Source: Oceanicella actignis
Lineage (GTDB): Bacteria; Pseudomonadota; Alphaproteobacteria; Rhodobacterales; Rhodobacteraceae
DNA length: 64,000 nt
Direction: 5' to 3'
Assembly: GCF_008124525.1 (NCBI RefSeq)
Contig: NZ_VNHJ01000003.1
Span: 310,001 to 374,000, forward strand
Part shown: positions 8,035 to 17,429 of the stretch, one piece after another
Layout: each line of letters begins with the position of its first letter
Position numbering within the stretch: the stretch's first letter is position 1
Made by a program: the position numbers and the translations under genes
Notes under the pieces: model-generated
What the model saw: only the letters and a program-made list of their open reading frames with translations
Told to the model about the DNA's origin: nothing
Databases searched by the model: none

Positions 8035-9862
8035 CCGTCGCGGCGGCCATGCGCATCAGGTTGGGGTGGAACGAGGGCGAATCCAGCGACATCCAGACGT
8101 GATGGTCCGGCAGCCCCTGGAAGCGGCGCAGGAACATTTCGACCAGAGCCGCGAAATCCTCGTTGCCGCTCGCGGCGGGTTCGGCGCCGTGGAACGTCTG
8201 GGGCGGGAAGGCGCGCCGCGCCAGGGCGTAGAGCTCGGCCGCGCCTTCGAGGAACGGGGCGCGCAGGTCCGCGCGCAGCGTGCCGCAAGACCAGCGCACG
8301 GTGTTCATGAACGAGCGCAGGATCGGGTTCGCGTCGGGCCAGCCCTCCTTGATCGCGCGCGAAAGCGTGGCGCGATACATCTCGAGCGAATGGAAATGCC
8401 GCTCGTCGCCCTGGCGGATGTCCTGCCCCGGATGCTGGCGATACAGATACCGCAGCGCCTCCACATGCGGCACCTCGCGGCAAAGCGCCAGCGTCGTCAT
8501 GTGGAAGATCTGGTCGTCGAAGGCGCGGATGTGCTCGGGGAACCAGATGTTCTTGTTGTCGAGGAAGTCGCGCCGATAGACCCGGCGCCAGATCGTGGGC
8601 TGGCCCGTCAGCAGACGCGCCGGCGGCACGAGACGGAAATCGAGGCCGGCCGCGCGCTGGGTCGGCAGATCGTCGAAGGCGCCGCGCTCGTAGCTGGGGG
8701 TGACGACGCGGCCCTCATCGCCCTCCTCGAAGGGGGCGAAGCCGCCCTGCACCACCTCGGCCCCCGTCCAGCGCGCCAGGTCCAGAAGCCGCGCGAAGAA
8801 GCCCGGCTCGACCAGGTCGTCGGCGTCCACGAAGGCGATGTGGCGGGCGTTCGAATGCAGCCGCCCATAGTTGCGCGCCGAGGCGCAGCCGCCATTGGGC
8901 TTGCTCAGCGCACGCACGCGCGCATCGGCGGCGAATTCGGCGCGCACCAGCTGGCCCGTCCCGTCGCGCGAGCCGTCGTCCACGACGATGACGCGCACGT
9001 CGTCGCCGGCCCCGTCAAGGATCGAGCGCACGCACTCGCCGATGAAATCGCGCGCGTCATAGGCGGCGACCACCACGTCCAGCGCCTCGTCGCGCGCGCC
9101 CTCGACGCCGTCGCGGCGCAGGCACCAGGGCGTGCCCGCCCGGCGCAGGAACACCTCGTCCTTGCGGCCCGGCCCCGCCAGAACGGCGCCGCCGCGCGGG
9201 GTCTCCCACACCGCGCCGACCAGCATCGGGATGTCGGCGCCGGCCAGCCGCTCGGCGATGCCGCGTTCCTCGAACGGGGCGCACAGCTTGAGCAGATCGG
9301 GCTCGAGCGCCGCGATGGCCTCGGGCGGCAACGTCGGCAGAGCGCGCGCCTCGGCATCCGTCGGACGCGCGCGCAAGACCGCCTCGGGCCGGTCGGGATC
9401 GGGCCGGAACGGCGCGGGCCGGCACATCGCCTGCAAGGCCCGCGCATCGGGCGCCGCAAGGGGCTCGGCCGGCGCGGCCGCGCGCGCGCTGATCGCCGCG
9501 CGCACCACCGTCACGTTCCCGAGCCCCAGCCTGCGCAGGTTCTCCTCGAGCAGGTCCGCCGCAAGGTCCGAGGGTTCGAAGCACCACAGCCGCCAACGCG
9601 GGAAGGCGGCGGCGAAGGGCAGCGCGAAGGATCCGAAACCCGCGCCGACATCCACGGCCACCCCCTCGGCCGGGACCGGGCGCGTGCACAGGAACGGCTC
9701 GTAGACCCCCCGCAGCCGCGCCTGCGCATCGGCGGCCGAGCGCGCATCCGCGGGCGCAACCAGATCGAGCGCAAGGCCGAACGCCTCGATCCGAACAAGC
9801 GACGTTTCGGCCAGGCTGGGCGCCTTCGGGCCCTTCGCGATCTTGCCCCGGATCAGATTCAT
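8024..9862 (-). CDS. FkbM-like methyltransferase / GT2 glycosyltransferase fusion
   Basis: A 612-residue two-domain protein. The N-terminal part (about residues 40-240) resembles an FkbM-type SAM methyltransferase with VDVGAGFGSFALPF as motif I, followed by LWCFEPS and NVTVVRAA. The C-terminal part (about 260-480) is a GT-A glycosyltransferase family 2 domain, with VVVAAYDARDFI, VIVVDDGSRDGT, the NGGCASARNYG block and the metal-binding FVDADD. It probably decorates a surface polysaccharide or lipid-linked glycan. The start ATG overlaps the stop of the upstream GT2 gene (ATGA), so they form an operon. Standalone enzymes are more usual than this fusion. Substrates unknown. Confidence 0.85.
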   Translation of the reverse strand: MNLIRGKIAKGPKAPSLAETSLVRIEAFGLALDLVAPADARSAADAQARLRGVYEPFLCTRPVPAEGVAVDVGAGFGSFALPFAAAFPRWRLWCFEPSDLAADLLEENLRRLGLGNVTVVRAAISARAAAPAEPLAAPDARALQAMCRPAPFRPDPDRPEAVLRARPTDAEARALPTLPPEAIAALEPDLLKLCAPFEERGIAERLAGADIPMLVGAVWETPRGGAVLAGPGRKDEVFLRRAGTPWCLRRDGVEGARDEALDVVVAAYDARDFIGECVRSILDGAGDDVRVIVVDDGSRDGTGQLVRAEFAADARVRALSKPNGGCASARNYGRLHSNARHIAFVDADDLVEPGFFARLLDLARWTGAEVVQGGFAPFEEGDEGRVVTPSYERGAFDDLPTQRAAGLDFRLVPPARLLTGQPTIWRRVYRRDFLDNKNIWFPEHIRAFDDQIFHMTTLALCREVPHVEALRYLYRQHPGQDIRQGDERHFHSLEMYRATLSRAIKEGWPDANPILRSFMNTVRWSCGTLRADLRAPFLEGAAELYALARRAFPPQTFHGAEPAASGNEDFAALVEMFLRRFQGLPDHHVWMSLDSPSFHPNLMRMAAATAAG

Positions 9863-10899
9863 GCGAACACCTCCTTCGCATAGCGCCGCAGCGCATCAAG
9901 CTCGGCCCGGGCAAGCGGCGTGTCGGCCGCGATCACCGACCAGCGCGGATCGACCCCGCGCATGGCCGCCCGCACGGCCATGCGGAAATTCCAGCGGTGT
10001 TGATGGCCCACGCAGCTTTCGCACCAGCGCACGAGGCGCAGCGCCGCCGCGGCCGCGGCCGAGCGGCGCAAGGGATCCGCAAAGCTGGGGGTGCGCTCGA
10101 GCAGGGCGAAGGTCATGCGCGCGACCGCGATCGCGTCGAAGCGCCGCTCGTCGCTCGACGCGGTGATCTGCGGGCGGCCGTAGCGCCGGTGATACGCGAA
10201 GCCCGGCGCGTGGATGATCGAGATCCGCGCCGCCTGCGCCACCGCCATGGCGTGGAACAGCATGTCCTCGAAGACGCGCCCGTTGGGAAAGCCCAGCCGG
10301 CGCGCGCGAAGGAAATCGACGCGCACGAACTTGTTGGCCGCCTGCGGCTCGATCAGATGCGCCAGCGCCCGCGCCATGCTCTCTTCCGCCGCGCCGGTCT
10401 CGATCGGGTTTTCGCCCAGAAGCTCGCGCAACCGGTCGAAATGCGCGGCGTCGTAGAAGCGCCGCATGTCGCCGTCGACCTCGGACAGCACGCCGCGCTG
10501 CAGCGCCAGATCCGGCGCGTCGCGGCGGATGACCTCGGCCGCCGCCGCGAAGGCCCAGGGCGGGCGCGCGTCGTCGGCGTCCAGAAAGCAGACATAGTCG
10601 CCGCGCACATGCTCGAGCCCGCGGTTGCGCGCCGCCGAAAGACCGGCATTGGCCTGCCGGATCAGCCTGACGCGCCTGTCGTCGGCGGCGATCTCCTGCG
10701 CGATGGCGCGTGTGGCGTCGTCGGCGCCGTCATCGACCAGGATCAGCTCCAGCGCCGCGTGGCTCTGGCCCAGCACGTTGGCGGCGGCGCGGCGCAGAAG
10801 CGGCCCCTCGTTGAACATGGTCATGACGCAGGAGAAGACCGGCCCCGTCTGCGCGCGCCCCTTGGCCCAGGCCCCGGATTGCGTCGAAACAGCGGACAT
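9859..10899 (-). CDS. GT2 family glycosyltransferase
   Basis: A 346-residue GT-A fold enzyme: nucleotide-sugar-binding strand FSCVMTMFNEG near residue 25, ELILVDDGADD, the ANAGLSAARNRG block and the DxD motif CFLDADD, followed by a variable acceptor domain. No membrane segment, so it likely acts at the cytoplasmic face on a lipid-linked or exported glycan. The ATG used (MSAVSTQ) follows GGAGGG; an upstream ATG in frame lacks a site. Overlaps the downstream FkbM/GT2 fusion gene by four bases. A perfect hairpin (10966-10992) separates the pair from the eRF1-like gene upstream. Confidence 0.88.
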   Translation of the reverse strand: MSAVSTQSGAWAKGRAQTGPVFSCVMTMFNEGPLLRRAAANVLGQSHAALELILVDDGADDATRAIAQEIAADDRRVRLIRQANAGLSAARNRGLEHVRGDYVCFLDADDARPPWAFAAAAEVIRRDAPDLALQRGVLSEVDGDMRRFYDAAHFDRLRELLGENPIETGAAEESMARALAHLIEPQAANKFVRVDFLRARRLGFPNGRVFEDMLFHAMAVAQAARISIIHAPGFAYHRRYGRPQITASSDERRFDAIAVARMTFALLERTPSFADPLRRSAAAAAALRLVRWCESCVGHQHRWNFRMAVRAAMRGVDPRWSVIAADTPLARAELDALRRYAKEVFA

Positions 10900-10965
10900 G
10901 ACGAGCCCTCCGACCAGAATTGCGACGCCCCGCCCTGCGGCGCGCGCCGCCGGCGCACGCAAGAA

Positions 10966-10992
10966 GGGCGTGGCGCTTTATGCGCCACGCCC
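10966..10992 (-). terminator. Rho-independent terminator of the eRF1-like gene
   Basis: Perfect 11-bp stem (10966-10976 with 10982-10992), 5-nt loop, followed on the minus strand by TTCTT. It lies about 60 bp downstream of the eRF1-like stop and upstream of the GT2 gene. The best-formed intrinsic terminator in the window. Confidence 0.8.
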
Positions 10993-11052
10993 CCCGGATG
11001 ATCAACCCTTCATCAACGCAACTTGCCGCGGATCAACCTGCGGCGCGCCGCC

Positions 11053-12252
11053 TTACCAGCGCAGACGGGCCGCGGCGCCCTTGAACTCGCGCGCCAGGCG
11101 CTCGGCCGCATCGCCGCGCACGAATTCGACGCGCGCGCCGTGCTCGGCCGCCAGGTCCAGCACATGGTCGGCCAGCCGCACCTTGCGCGGGGCCTCGCAG
11201 ATCTTGCGCGCGGGCTCCTCGGCGCCGAACAGCATGCCGTTCTCGCAGCGCCAGACCTCGGCCTCGCATTCCCAGGGCAGGACCAGCACCTCGACCCGGC
11301 CCAGCTGCAGCGCGTCGAGCGTCGGGTCAAGCCCCCACACCCCCGGCTGCTCGGCAATGGCGTCGAGCAGCGCGTTCTCGGCCGCCCGCTCGGCCTTCTC
11401 GAGCGCGGGGGCGACATGGCGCAGGATCAGCGCCGCGTCGGGTTCGGCGTCCTCGGCCGGGTTCGGCAGCACGGCGGCGACGCGCGCGCGCACGCCGCGC
11501 GGCGCGGCCGCCAGGACGACGGCGGTCTCGACCTCGTCGCCGATCAGCACGAGCCGGCCGGCGCCCATCTCGGCCAGCGCCTTTTCAAGGACGCGGCCGA
11601 AGCGCGCGTAAAGCTCGCGCTTCTTGCGCTCCAGCTTGACCGTGGCGTGGTCCTTGTTCGAGCCCGACAGATCGGGCGTGGCGCTGGCGCGCACGGCCCC
11701 GCTGCGGATGGCCTCGGACGCCTCGCGCAGCTTCGCCCAATCCTCGCCGGCGACGTGGGCCAGCAGGTCGCCGCGCTCGGCCGCCTCGCCCAGGAAAATC
11801 TCGAACAGGCGCCAGCGGCCGCCCCCGACATGCAGCGCGGCGGTGCGCTCATGCTCGTCCAGCGCGAACGCCAGCGGCGCGATCCACGGCTCGCCCCAGC
11901 GCGCCTCGACACGGCCCTCGCGCAGATCGACCACCGGAAGGGCGACGTTCAGGTCGATGCGCAGGACGCTGGTCTTGCCCAGATGGTTCTGTCGCGCGAA
12001 CACGGCCAGCGAGCGCGCCTCGGGCCGCTCGGCCGAGAGCGCCTCGATCACGTCATCGGCCAGCGAGCGGCCATGCTCGGGACGCTTGTGGATGGGTTCG
12101 ATGTCCTTGAGCGCGTTCTTGACCCGCGCGCGCCAGGCGCCGCCGCGATTGTCGGGATTGGAGGGGTCGATGTCGGCGTAGACGGTCAGCGCCGGCGCCT
12201 CGACCTCTTCCAGTTGGGCGAATATCCGCGCAACGTCGTCCTTGTGAAGCAT
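11053..12252 (-). CDS. Bacterial eRF1-like (baeRF / Vms1-type) protein
   Basis: A 399-residue protein resembling the bacterial archaeo-eukaryotic release-factor-like families. It opens with VARIFAQLEEVEAPALTVYADIDP, includes the long middle block with PWIAPLAFALDEHERTAAL and LFEIFLGEA, and ends in an eRF1 domain 3/L7Ae-like part (EVLVLPWECEAEVWRC). Family members are predicted to act in ribosome rescue or as translation-directed effectors, but few have been tested. I see no GGQ motif, so classical peptidyl-tRNA hydrolysis is not assured. ATG start after a GGAGG box on the minus strand; followed by a strong terminator, so probably a single-gene unit. Confidence 0.72.
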   Translation of the reverse strand: MLHKDDVARIFAQLEEVEAPALTVYADIDPSNPDNRGGAWRARVKNALKDIEPIHKRPEHGRSLADDVIEALSAERPEARSLAVFARQNHLGKTSVLRIDLNVALPVVDLREGRVEARWGEPWIAPLAFALDEHERTAALHVGGGRWRLFEIFLGEAAERGDLLAHVAGEDWAKLREASEAIRSGAVRASATPDLSGSNKDHATVKLERKKRELYARFGRVLEKALAEMGAGRLVLIGDEVETAVVLAAAPRGVRARVAAVLPNPAEDAEPDAALILRHVAPALEKAERAAENALLDAIAEQPGVWGLDPTLDALQLGRVEVLVLPWECEAEVWRCENGMLFGAEEPARKICEAPRKVRLADHVLDLAAEHGARVEFVRGDAAERLAREFKGAAARLRW

Positions 12253-12383
12253 GCTCCGCCTCCTCGTTCCTGTTGTCCTTGGTGTGATGACTGCGGCCGC
12301 CCGGGAGCGGCCTTGCGACTCGTCCCTCAAATAGGAACGCGGCGGCCGGGCGCAATGATCGGTTTCAGGAAAAACCTTTCGCT

Positions 12384-13160
12384 TCAGCCCGCCGCATCCT
12401 CGGGCGCCTTGGGCGCGGCCTCGCCGCCCTGCGGTTCGGCGGCCGGGGCGCTCTTGCGCGGCCGGCCGGGGCGGCGGCGCGGGCGCGGCGCCTCTTCGCC
12501 TTCGGCCGAGGGCTGCGCCTCGGCGGAGACGTTCGCGGCGGGCTGTTCGGCTGCGGGCTGCTCGGCGGGCTGCTCGGGCGCGGCGTCCTGCTGGGCGGCG
12601 TCCTGCTGGGCGGCGTCGCGGCGCGGCGCGCGCCGGCGGCGGCCGCGGCCCTCGGCCTGAGGCTGCGATTGGGGCTGCTCGCCGCCCGCCGCGCCGCTCG
12701 GGGCCGCGCCGACGGGCGCCTCGGCGGGCTCGACCACTTCGAGCCCCGAGGGCGCGGGCGGCTCTTCGATCGTGCCGTTGAAACCGCCGACGGGGGCGTC
12801 GGGCTGCGGCGCCTCGGCCGGATCGCGGCGCTGCTGCTGGTTCTGCTGCTGCTCGCGCGCGGGACGCTGATGCTGCTGGGCGTGCTGCTCGGCGCGCTGC
12901 TGCGCCTCGGCCTGGGCCGCGCTCAGCAGACGCGCGTAATGCTCGGCGTGCTGAAGGAAATTCTCGGCCATCACGCGATCGCCCGAGGTCTGGGCGTCGC
13001 GCGCCAGCTGCTCGTATTTCTCGATGATCTGCTGGGGGGTGCCGCGCACCTTCCCCTCGGGGCCGTTGCTTTCGAAGACGCGGTTCGCGACGTTGCCCAG
13101 GCTCTTGCCCTGACGGTTGTTCTTGCCGCGGTTGCGGTTCGGTTTCTGCGATGCTCTCAT
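12384..13160 (-). CDS. DUF4167 domain protein
   Basis: A 258-residue protein with the conserved N-terminal DUF4167 region (about residues 10-85: NRGKNNRQGKSLGNVANRVFES, then GTPQQIIEKYEQLARDA and AENFLQHAEHYARLL). The rest is disordered: a Gln/Arg-rich stretch, a DAAQQ repeat and a basic RRRPGRPRK AT-hook-like segment. The family is widespread in alphaproteobacteria with unknown function; the basic tail and Arg/Asn-rich start suggest nucleic-acid binding. Located directly downstream of prfA-prmC, as in many relatives. Confidence 0.9.
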   Translation of the reverse strand: MRASQKPNRNRGKNNRQGKSLGNVANRVFESNGPEGKVRGTPQQIIEKYEQLARDAQTSGDRVMAENFLQHAEHYARLLSAAQAEAQQRAEQHAQQHQRPAREQQQNQQQRRDPAEAPQPDAPVGGFNGTIEEPPAPSGLEVVEPAEAPVGAAPSGAAGGEQPQSQPQAEGRGRRRRAPRRDAAQQDAAQQDAAPEQPAEQPAAEQPAANVSAEAQPSAEGEEAPRPRRRPGRPRKSAPAAEPQGGEAAPKAPEDAAG

Positions 13161-13409
13161 CTTGTCTCGGTCTCTGCCCGATTACCTGGACCGGCTCCGC
13201 ATGGCGCTCGGAGGAGCCGTCGGCGCCCGCGCCGGGGGTCGCGCCGCGGGCCATGTCGCGTTCATCTCGCGGGCAAGGGCGCCTCGCGCCGCTCGTCTGA
13301 TCCGCCTGTGCGATTGGCTTGCCCACCGCGGCTGCATCGGCGCAAGCAACGCCCCTCCGCCAGCGCCGCCGGTGAGCAGGGCCATGCTATACGGTTTTTT
13401 CGCGCCGGC

Positions 13410-14300
13410 TCAAGTCCGATCTTGCCCGCGCGCGCCATCGGCGGGCGCGCGCAGCTCGATCACGCGCGCGCGCCCGTCCATGTCGCGGTGAAGGCGCGCC
13501 GCGCCGAAGCCCTGCGCGGCGAAGATGGCGCGCACCGCCTCCTCCTGCCCGGCGCCGAATTCGAACAGCGCCCGCCCGCCCGGCGCCAGATGCGCCGCCA
13601 GCCCCGCCGCCAGCGCCCGGTAGGCGTCCAGCCCGTCGCCGCCGGGGCTGAGCGCGGCCGCCGGCTCGTGCAGCCGCACCTCGGGCGCGAGCGCGTCCAT
13701 CTCATCGGCGGGAATGTAGGGCGGGTTCGACACGATCAGGTCGAAGCGCTCGTCGCCCAGCGGCGCGAACCAGTCGCCCTGCACAAGGCGCGCGCGCCCC
13801 TCGACGCCCACAAGCGCCGCGTTGCGCCGCGCCACCGCCAGCGCCGCCGCCTCGCGCTCGACCCCGACGCCGCGCGCGCCCGGGCGCTCGGCCAGAAGGG
13901 TGAACAGGATGCACCCGCTGCCCAGCCCCAGATCCAGCGCGCGCGCGAAGGCCCCGCCCTCGAGCGCGGCGGCGATCAGCGTCTCGGTCTCGGGGCGCGG
14001 GTCGAGAACGTCGCCGGTCACCAGGAATTCGCGCCCCCAGAAGACGCGCCGGCCCGTGATGTGCGACAGCGGACGCCGGGCCGCCCGCGCGGCCACGGCC
14101 TCGCGGAAGCGGGCGGCCTCGTCCGGCGCCGGCGCCTGGTCCAGCCGGGCGGCCAGCGCCGCGCCGTCCAGCCCCGCCGCCCAGCGCAGCAGCAGCCGCG
14201 CGTCGCGCGCCGCGCCCTCGATCCCCGCCCCTTCGAGGCGGCGCGCGCCCTCGGCCAGAAGGGCGGCCCGGGTCGGGGCGCGATCGGGGGCGGCGCTCAT
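13410..14300 (-). CDS. prmC: Release factor glutamine N5-methyltransferase
   Basis: Methylates the Gln of the GGQ motif in release factors. The 296-residue protein has the PrmC N-terminal helical domain ([18 protein letters not shown], then [15 protein letters not shown]) and a Rossmann SAM-binding domain with [13 protein letters not shown] and the catalytic NPPY in [14 protein letters not shown]. Its ATG overlaps the prfA stop (ATGA), so the modifying enzyme is translated together with its substrate. The C-terminal tail after residue 280 is short and basic. Confidence 0.96.
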   Translation of the reverse strand: MSAAPDRAPTRAALLAEGARRLEGAGIEGAARDARLLLRWAAGLDGAALAARLDQAPAPDEAARFREAVAARAARRPLSHITGRRVFWGREFLVTGDVLDPRPETETLIAAALEGGAFARALDLGLGSGCILFTLLAERPGARGVGVEREAAALAVARRNAALVGVEGRARLVQGDWFAPLGDERFDLIVSNPPYIPADEMDALAPEVRLHEPAAALSPGGDGLDAYRALAAGLAAHLAPGGRALFEFGAGQEEAVRAIFAAQGFGAARLHRDMDGRARVIELRAPADGARGQDRT

Positions 14301-15352
14301 GCCTCGTCGCCCGCCAGCAGCTCGGCCTGGCCGGCGGCGGCCAGCGCGTCGATCAGCTCGTCCAGATCGCCGTCCAGCACCTGGTCGAGCTTGTGCAGCG
14401 TCAGCCCGATGCGGTGATCGGTGACGCGGCCTTGCGGGAAGTTGTAGGTGCGGATGCGCTCCGAGCGGTCGCCCCCGCCCACCTGCTCCTTGCGCTCGGC
14501 GGCGCGGGCGGCCTGAGCCTCGCGCCGGCGCATGTCCAGAAGGCGGGCGCGCAGCACCTGCATGGCGCGCGCCCGGTTCAGGTGCTGCGACTTCTCGGCG
14601 CTGGTGACGACGAGCCCGGTGGGAATGTGCGTGATGCGCACCGCCGAGTCGGTGGTGTTGACATGCTGCCCCCCCGCCCCCGAGGCGCGCATCGTGTCGA
14701 TGCGCAGATCCGAGGCGGGGATGTCGACCTCGACCTCCTCGGCCTCGGGCAGCACCGCCACCGTGGCCGCCGAGGTGTGGATCCGCCCCTGGCTTTCGGT
14801 CCGCGGCACGCGCTGCACGCGATGCACGCCCGATTCCCATTTCAGCCGCGCGAACACCCCCGGCCCCTTGACCAGCGCCACCGCCTCGCGAAAGCCGCCC
14901 AGCTCGGCCGGGCTTTCGTCGATGATCTCGAAGCTCCAGCCGCGGGCCTCGGCATGGCGCTGATACATGCGCAGAAGGTCGCCCGCGAACAGCGCCGCCT
15001 CGTCGCCGCCGGCGCCGGCGCGCACCTCGAGAATGGCCGAGCGCTCGTCCGCCGCGTCGCGCGGGACCAGCGCAAGGCGCAGCGCGCGCTCGACCTCGGG
15101 CAGGCGCGCCTCGAGCGCGGCCAGCTCCTCGCGCGCAAGCGCGCCCAGCTCGGGGTCCGAGACCAGGGCGCGCGCCTCGTCGATCTGGCGGCGCAGCGCA
15201 CGCCAGGCCGCCGCCTGCTCGGCGGCGGGGCGGATGCGGGCGTATTCCTGCGCCAGCGCGGCGAAATCGGCGTCGCCCCCGCCCTGGGCCATGCGCGCCT
15301 CCAGCTCTTCGGCGCGGCGCAGGATGCGGTCGATCTTCTCGGCTGCGATCAT
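14297..15352 (-). CDS. prfA: Peptide chain release factor 1
   Basis: A 351-residue RF1. It recognises UAA and UAG stop codons in the ribosomal A site. The GGQ motif is in [19 protein letters not shown] and the arginine-rich tail [20 protein letters not shown] is standard; the stop-recognition segment is in the expected central region. First gene of the prfA-prmC pair. Normal length, no oddities. Confidence 0.97.
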   Translation of the reverse strand: MIAAEKIDRILRRAEELEARMAQGGGDADFAALAQEYARIRPAAEQAAAWRALRRQIDEARALVSDPELGALAREELAALEARLPEVERALRLALVPRDAADERSAILEVRAGAGGDEAALFAGDLLRMYQRHAEARGWSFEIIDESPAELGGFREAVALVKGPGVFARLKWESGVHRVQRVPRTESQGRIHTSAATVAVLPEAEEVEVDIPASDLRIDTMRASGAGGQHVNTTDSAVRITHIPTGLVVTSAEKSQHLNRARAMQVLRARLLDMRRREAQAARAAERKEQVGGGDRSERIRTYNFPQGRVTDHRIGLTLHKLDQVLDGDLDELIDALAAAGQAELLAGDEA

Positions 15353-15439
15353 GCGCCCATTGAGCGCGGCCGGGCCGGCGGGTCAAGCCCCGGGCGCAAG
15401 GGGGATTTGCCGGCGCGCGCGCGCGTGGCATGATGAGCC

Positions 15440-15784
15440 ATGCGGCTGCACCTTGGCATATGCGGCGCGGCGGCGCTGATGATAGCGGCGGGCGGGGCCG
15501 CGCCCGCGCCCGCCCAGGCGCCGCGCTGGGTTCCGCCGCCGCCGGCGCCGGGGCACGAATACCCGCCCTGCTATTGCACCAATCGCGGGCGCAAGGCGCC
15601 GCTGGGCGCGACCGCCTGCCTGACCGTCGGCGGCAAGAGCTTTCTGGCCCGCTGCGAGATGTCGCTGAACAATCCCATCTGGCGCAAGGTGTCGGACCTG
15701 TGCCCGACCTCGGCCCTTGCCGGGCCTTTCAGCGCGGCCGCGCGCGCAGCGCCGCCAGCCAATCCGCCACCCGCGCCGCGTTGA
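15440..15784 (+). CDS. Small secreted Cys-containing protein
   Basis: A 114-residue protein with a clear Sec signal peptide (positively charged MRLH, hydrophobic core, cleavage near APAQA-PR) and a mature part with four conserved-looking cysteines (PPCYC, TAC, ARC) plus one late Cys (DLC), suggesting periplasmic disulfides. No family recognised. It diverges from prfA and its 3' end overlaps the convergent DUF1499 gene by 56 bp. No strong ribosome-binding site precedes the ATG, so the start is tentative. Confidence 0.55.
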   Translation: MRLHLGICGAAALMIAAGGAAPAPAQAPRWVPPPPAPGHEYPPCYCTNRGRKAPLGATACLTVGGKSFLARCEMSLNNPIWRKVSDLCPTSALAGPFSAAARAAPPANPPPAPR

Positions 15785-16211
15785 CGCCCAGATCGCTGCG
15801 CCCATAGCGCGAGCGCGAATAGACCGCCAGCGCCGCGCCGCCCGGCGCGGGCAGCGCGCGCGCCGAGACGTAATCGGGAAAACCCATGAGCGCCGAGCGC
15901 TGAACATATGTGGCGTGAAGCGCCTCGGGGCCGCCGGCGATGCGCCGCGTGCGCGGCTGCGCCAGCGCAACCGCGTCGAAAGCGGCCATCAGCGCGGCGG
16001 GGTCGGCGGCGAAGACCGGCGCCGGCCCGTCCGCGGGCGCCGCCGCGCCGGGCGGCGCCAGAAGGAAATCGTTCGGCGCGCCCGTGCGCTGCGCGCTCAG
16101 CGGATCGACATGCCAGCGCGCCGGGTCGTCGGGAACAAGGCGCATCCACAGCGCCGCGGCCAGCGCCAGCCCCGCCAGCGCGGCCAGGGCGAGGCGCGCG
16201 CGGCGCCTCAC
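15729..16211 (-). CDS. DUF1499 family protein
   Basis: A 160-residue protein with an N-terminal membrane anchor or signal ([17 protein letters not shown]) and the DUF1499 body: [18 protein letters not shown], a central variable part, and [20 protein letters not shown] near the end. The family is of unknown function, widespread in proteobacteria. Start is a GTG that overlaps the ispG stop (GTGA), so it is co-translated with ispG; ATG codons are not available nearby. Overlaps the convergent secreted-protein gene at its 3' end. Confidence 0.85.
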   Translation of the reverse strand: MRRRARLALAALAGLALAAALWMRLVPDDPARWHVDPLSAQRTGAPNDFLLAPPGAAAPADGPAPVFAADPAALMAAFDAVALAQPRTRRIAGGPEALHATYVQRSALMGFPDYVSARALPAPGGAALAVYSRSRYGRSDLGVNAARVADWLAALRARPR

Positions 16212-17329
16212 TCGGCCGCCTCGCCCGCGGCGCGGGCCGCCTCCATCTCGGCCGCCTTGCGCTCGACCAGCTCGACGATGCGGTCGATCATGCGCGCGTT
16301 CTCCAGCTTGTGATCCGGCACGCCCGCCACATAGACCATGCCCGACCCGGCGCCGCCGCCGGTGAAGCCGATGTCGGTCTCGCGCGCCTCGCCGGGCCCG
16401 TTGACCACGCAGCCGATGATCGAGACGGTGATCGGCGCGTGCACATGCGCCAGCCGCTCTTCCAGAATGCTCACCGTGCGGATCACGTCGAAGCCCTGGC
16501 GCGCGCAGCTGGGGCACGAGATGATCGTCACGCCGCGATGGCGCAGGTTGAGCGATTTGAGGATCTCGTAGCCGATCCGCACCTCCTCGACCGGATCGGC
16601 CGAGAGGCTGACGCGCAGCGTGTCGCCGATGCCCATCCACAACAGGTTGCCAAGCCCGATCGCCGACTTCACCGCGCCCGAGACGCGCCCCCCCGCCTCG
16701 GTCACGCCCAGATGCAGCGGCGCGTCCGTGGCGTCGGCCAGCGCCTGATAGGCGGCCGCGGTCAGGAACACGTCCGACGCCTTGACCGAGATCTTGTATT
16801 CGCGAAAGTCGTGCTCCTCGAGCAGGCGCGCATGCTCGAGCGCGCTCTCGACCATGGCCTCGGGGCACGGCTCGCCGTATTTCTCGAGCAGATGCCGCTC
16901 GAGGCTGCCGCCGTTCACGCCGATGCGGATCGAGCAGCCATGATCCTTGGCCGCCTGCACCACCTCGCGCACCCGCGCGGGCGAGCCGATGTTGCCCGGG
17001 TTGATGCGCAGGCACGCCGCGCCCGCGCGCGCCGCCTCGATGGCGCGGCGGTGGTGGAAGTGGATGTCGGCGACGATGGGCGCCGGGCTGGCCTTGCAGA
17101 TGGCCTTGAGCGCGGCGGTCGATTCCTCGTCCGGGCAGCTGACGCGCACGATGTCCGCGCCCGCCTCGGCGCAGCGCAGCACCTGGTCGATGGTGGCGCG
17201 CACATCGGCGGTCGGGGTGTTGGTCATGGTCTGCACCGAGATCGGGGCGTCGCCGCCGACCTCGACCTTGCCGACACGGATCTTGCGGCTCTTGCGTCGC
17301 GCGATGTCGCGCCAGGGACGGATGCTCAT
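16208..17329 (-). CDS. ispG: 4-Hydroxy-3-methylbut-2-enyl diphosphate synthase
   Basis: Penultimate enzyme of the MEP isoprenoid pathway, reducing methylerythritol cyclodiphosphate with a [4Fe-4S] cluster. The 373-residue protein has the TIM-barrel N-terminus ([17 protein letters not shown]) and the cluster cysteines in [13 protein letters not shown] and [10 protein letters not shown]. Preceded by a good promoter (17383-17411) and by AAGGG seven bases before the ATG. Followed by a GTGA-coupled DUF1499 gene. Confidence 0.97.
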   Translation of the reverse strand: MSIRPWRDIARRKSRKIRVGKVEVGGDAPISVQTMTNTPTADVRATIDQVLRCAEAGADIVRVSCPDEESTAALKAICKASPAPIVADIHFHHRRAIEAARAGAACLRINPGNIGSPARVREVVQAAKDHGCSIRIGVNGGSLERHLLEKYGEPCPEAMVESALEHARLLEEHDFREYKISVKASDVFLTAAAYQALADATDAPLHLGVTEAGGRVSGAVKSAIGLGNLLWMGIGDTLRVSLSADPVEEVRIGYEILKSLNLRHRGVTIISCPSCARQGFDVIRTVSILEERLAHVHAPITVSIIGCVVNGPGEARETDIGFTGGGAGSGMVYVAGVPDHKLENARMIDRIVELVERKAAEMEAARAAGEAAE

Positions 17330-17382
17330 GCGCAGGCCCTTGCTGATCGGCCGCCCTGCGGGACGGGCGGCGCCTGGCGACC

Positions 17383-17411
17383 GATATAGGCCCCGCCCGC
17401 GGCGCTGTCCA
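17383..17411 (-). promoter_or_regulatory. Likely sigma-70 promoter of ispG
   Basis: On the minus strand TGGACA (17411-17406) and TATATC (17388-17383) are separated by exactly 17 bp, five and four matches to the consensus. The predicted start is about 45 bp before the ispG ATG. Confidence 0.55.
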
Positions 17412-17429
17412 CTCGCGCCCCGGGGCGGC

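Noticed and set aside
6911-10900. Integration site (duplicate of the tRNA-Arg 3' end)
   Set aside because: No second copy of the tRNA 3' sequence was found downstream and no integrase is present.
13182-13385. A 67-residue minus-strand ORF between prmC and DUF4167
   Set aside because: Arg/Pro/Ala-rich without family motifs or ribosome-binding site; typical GC shadow.
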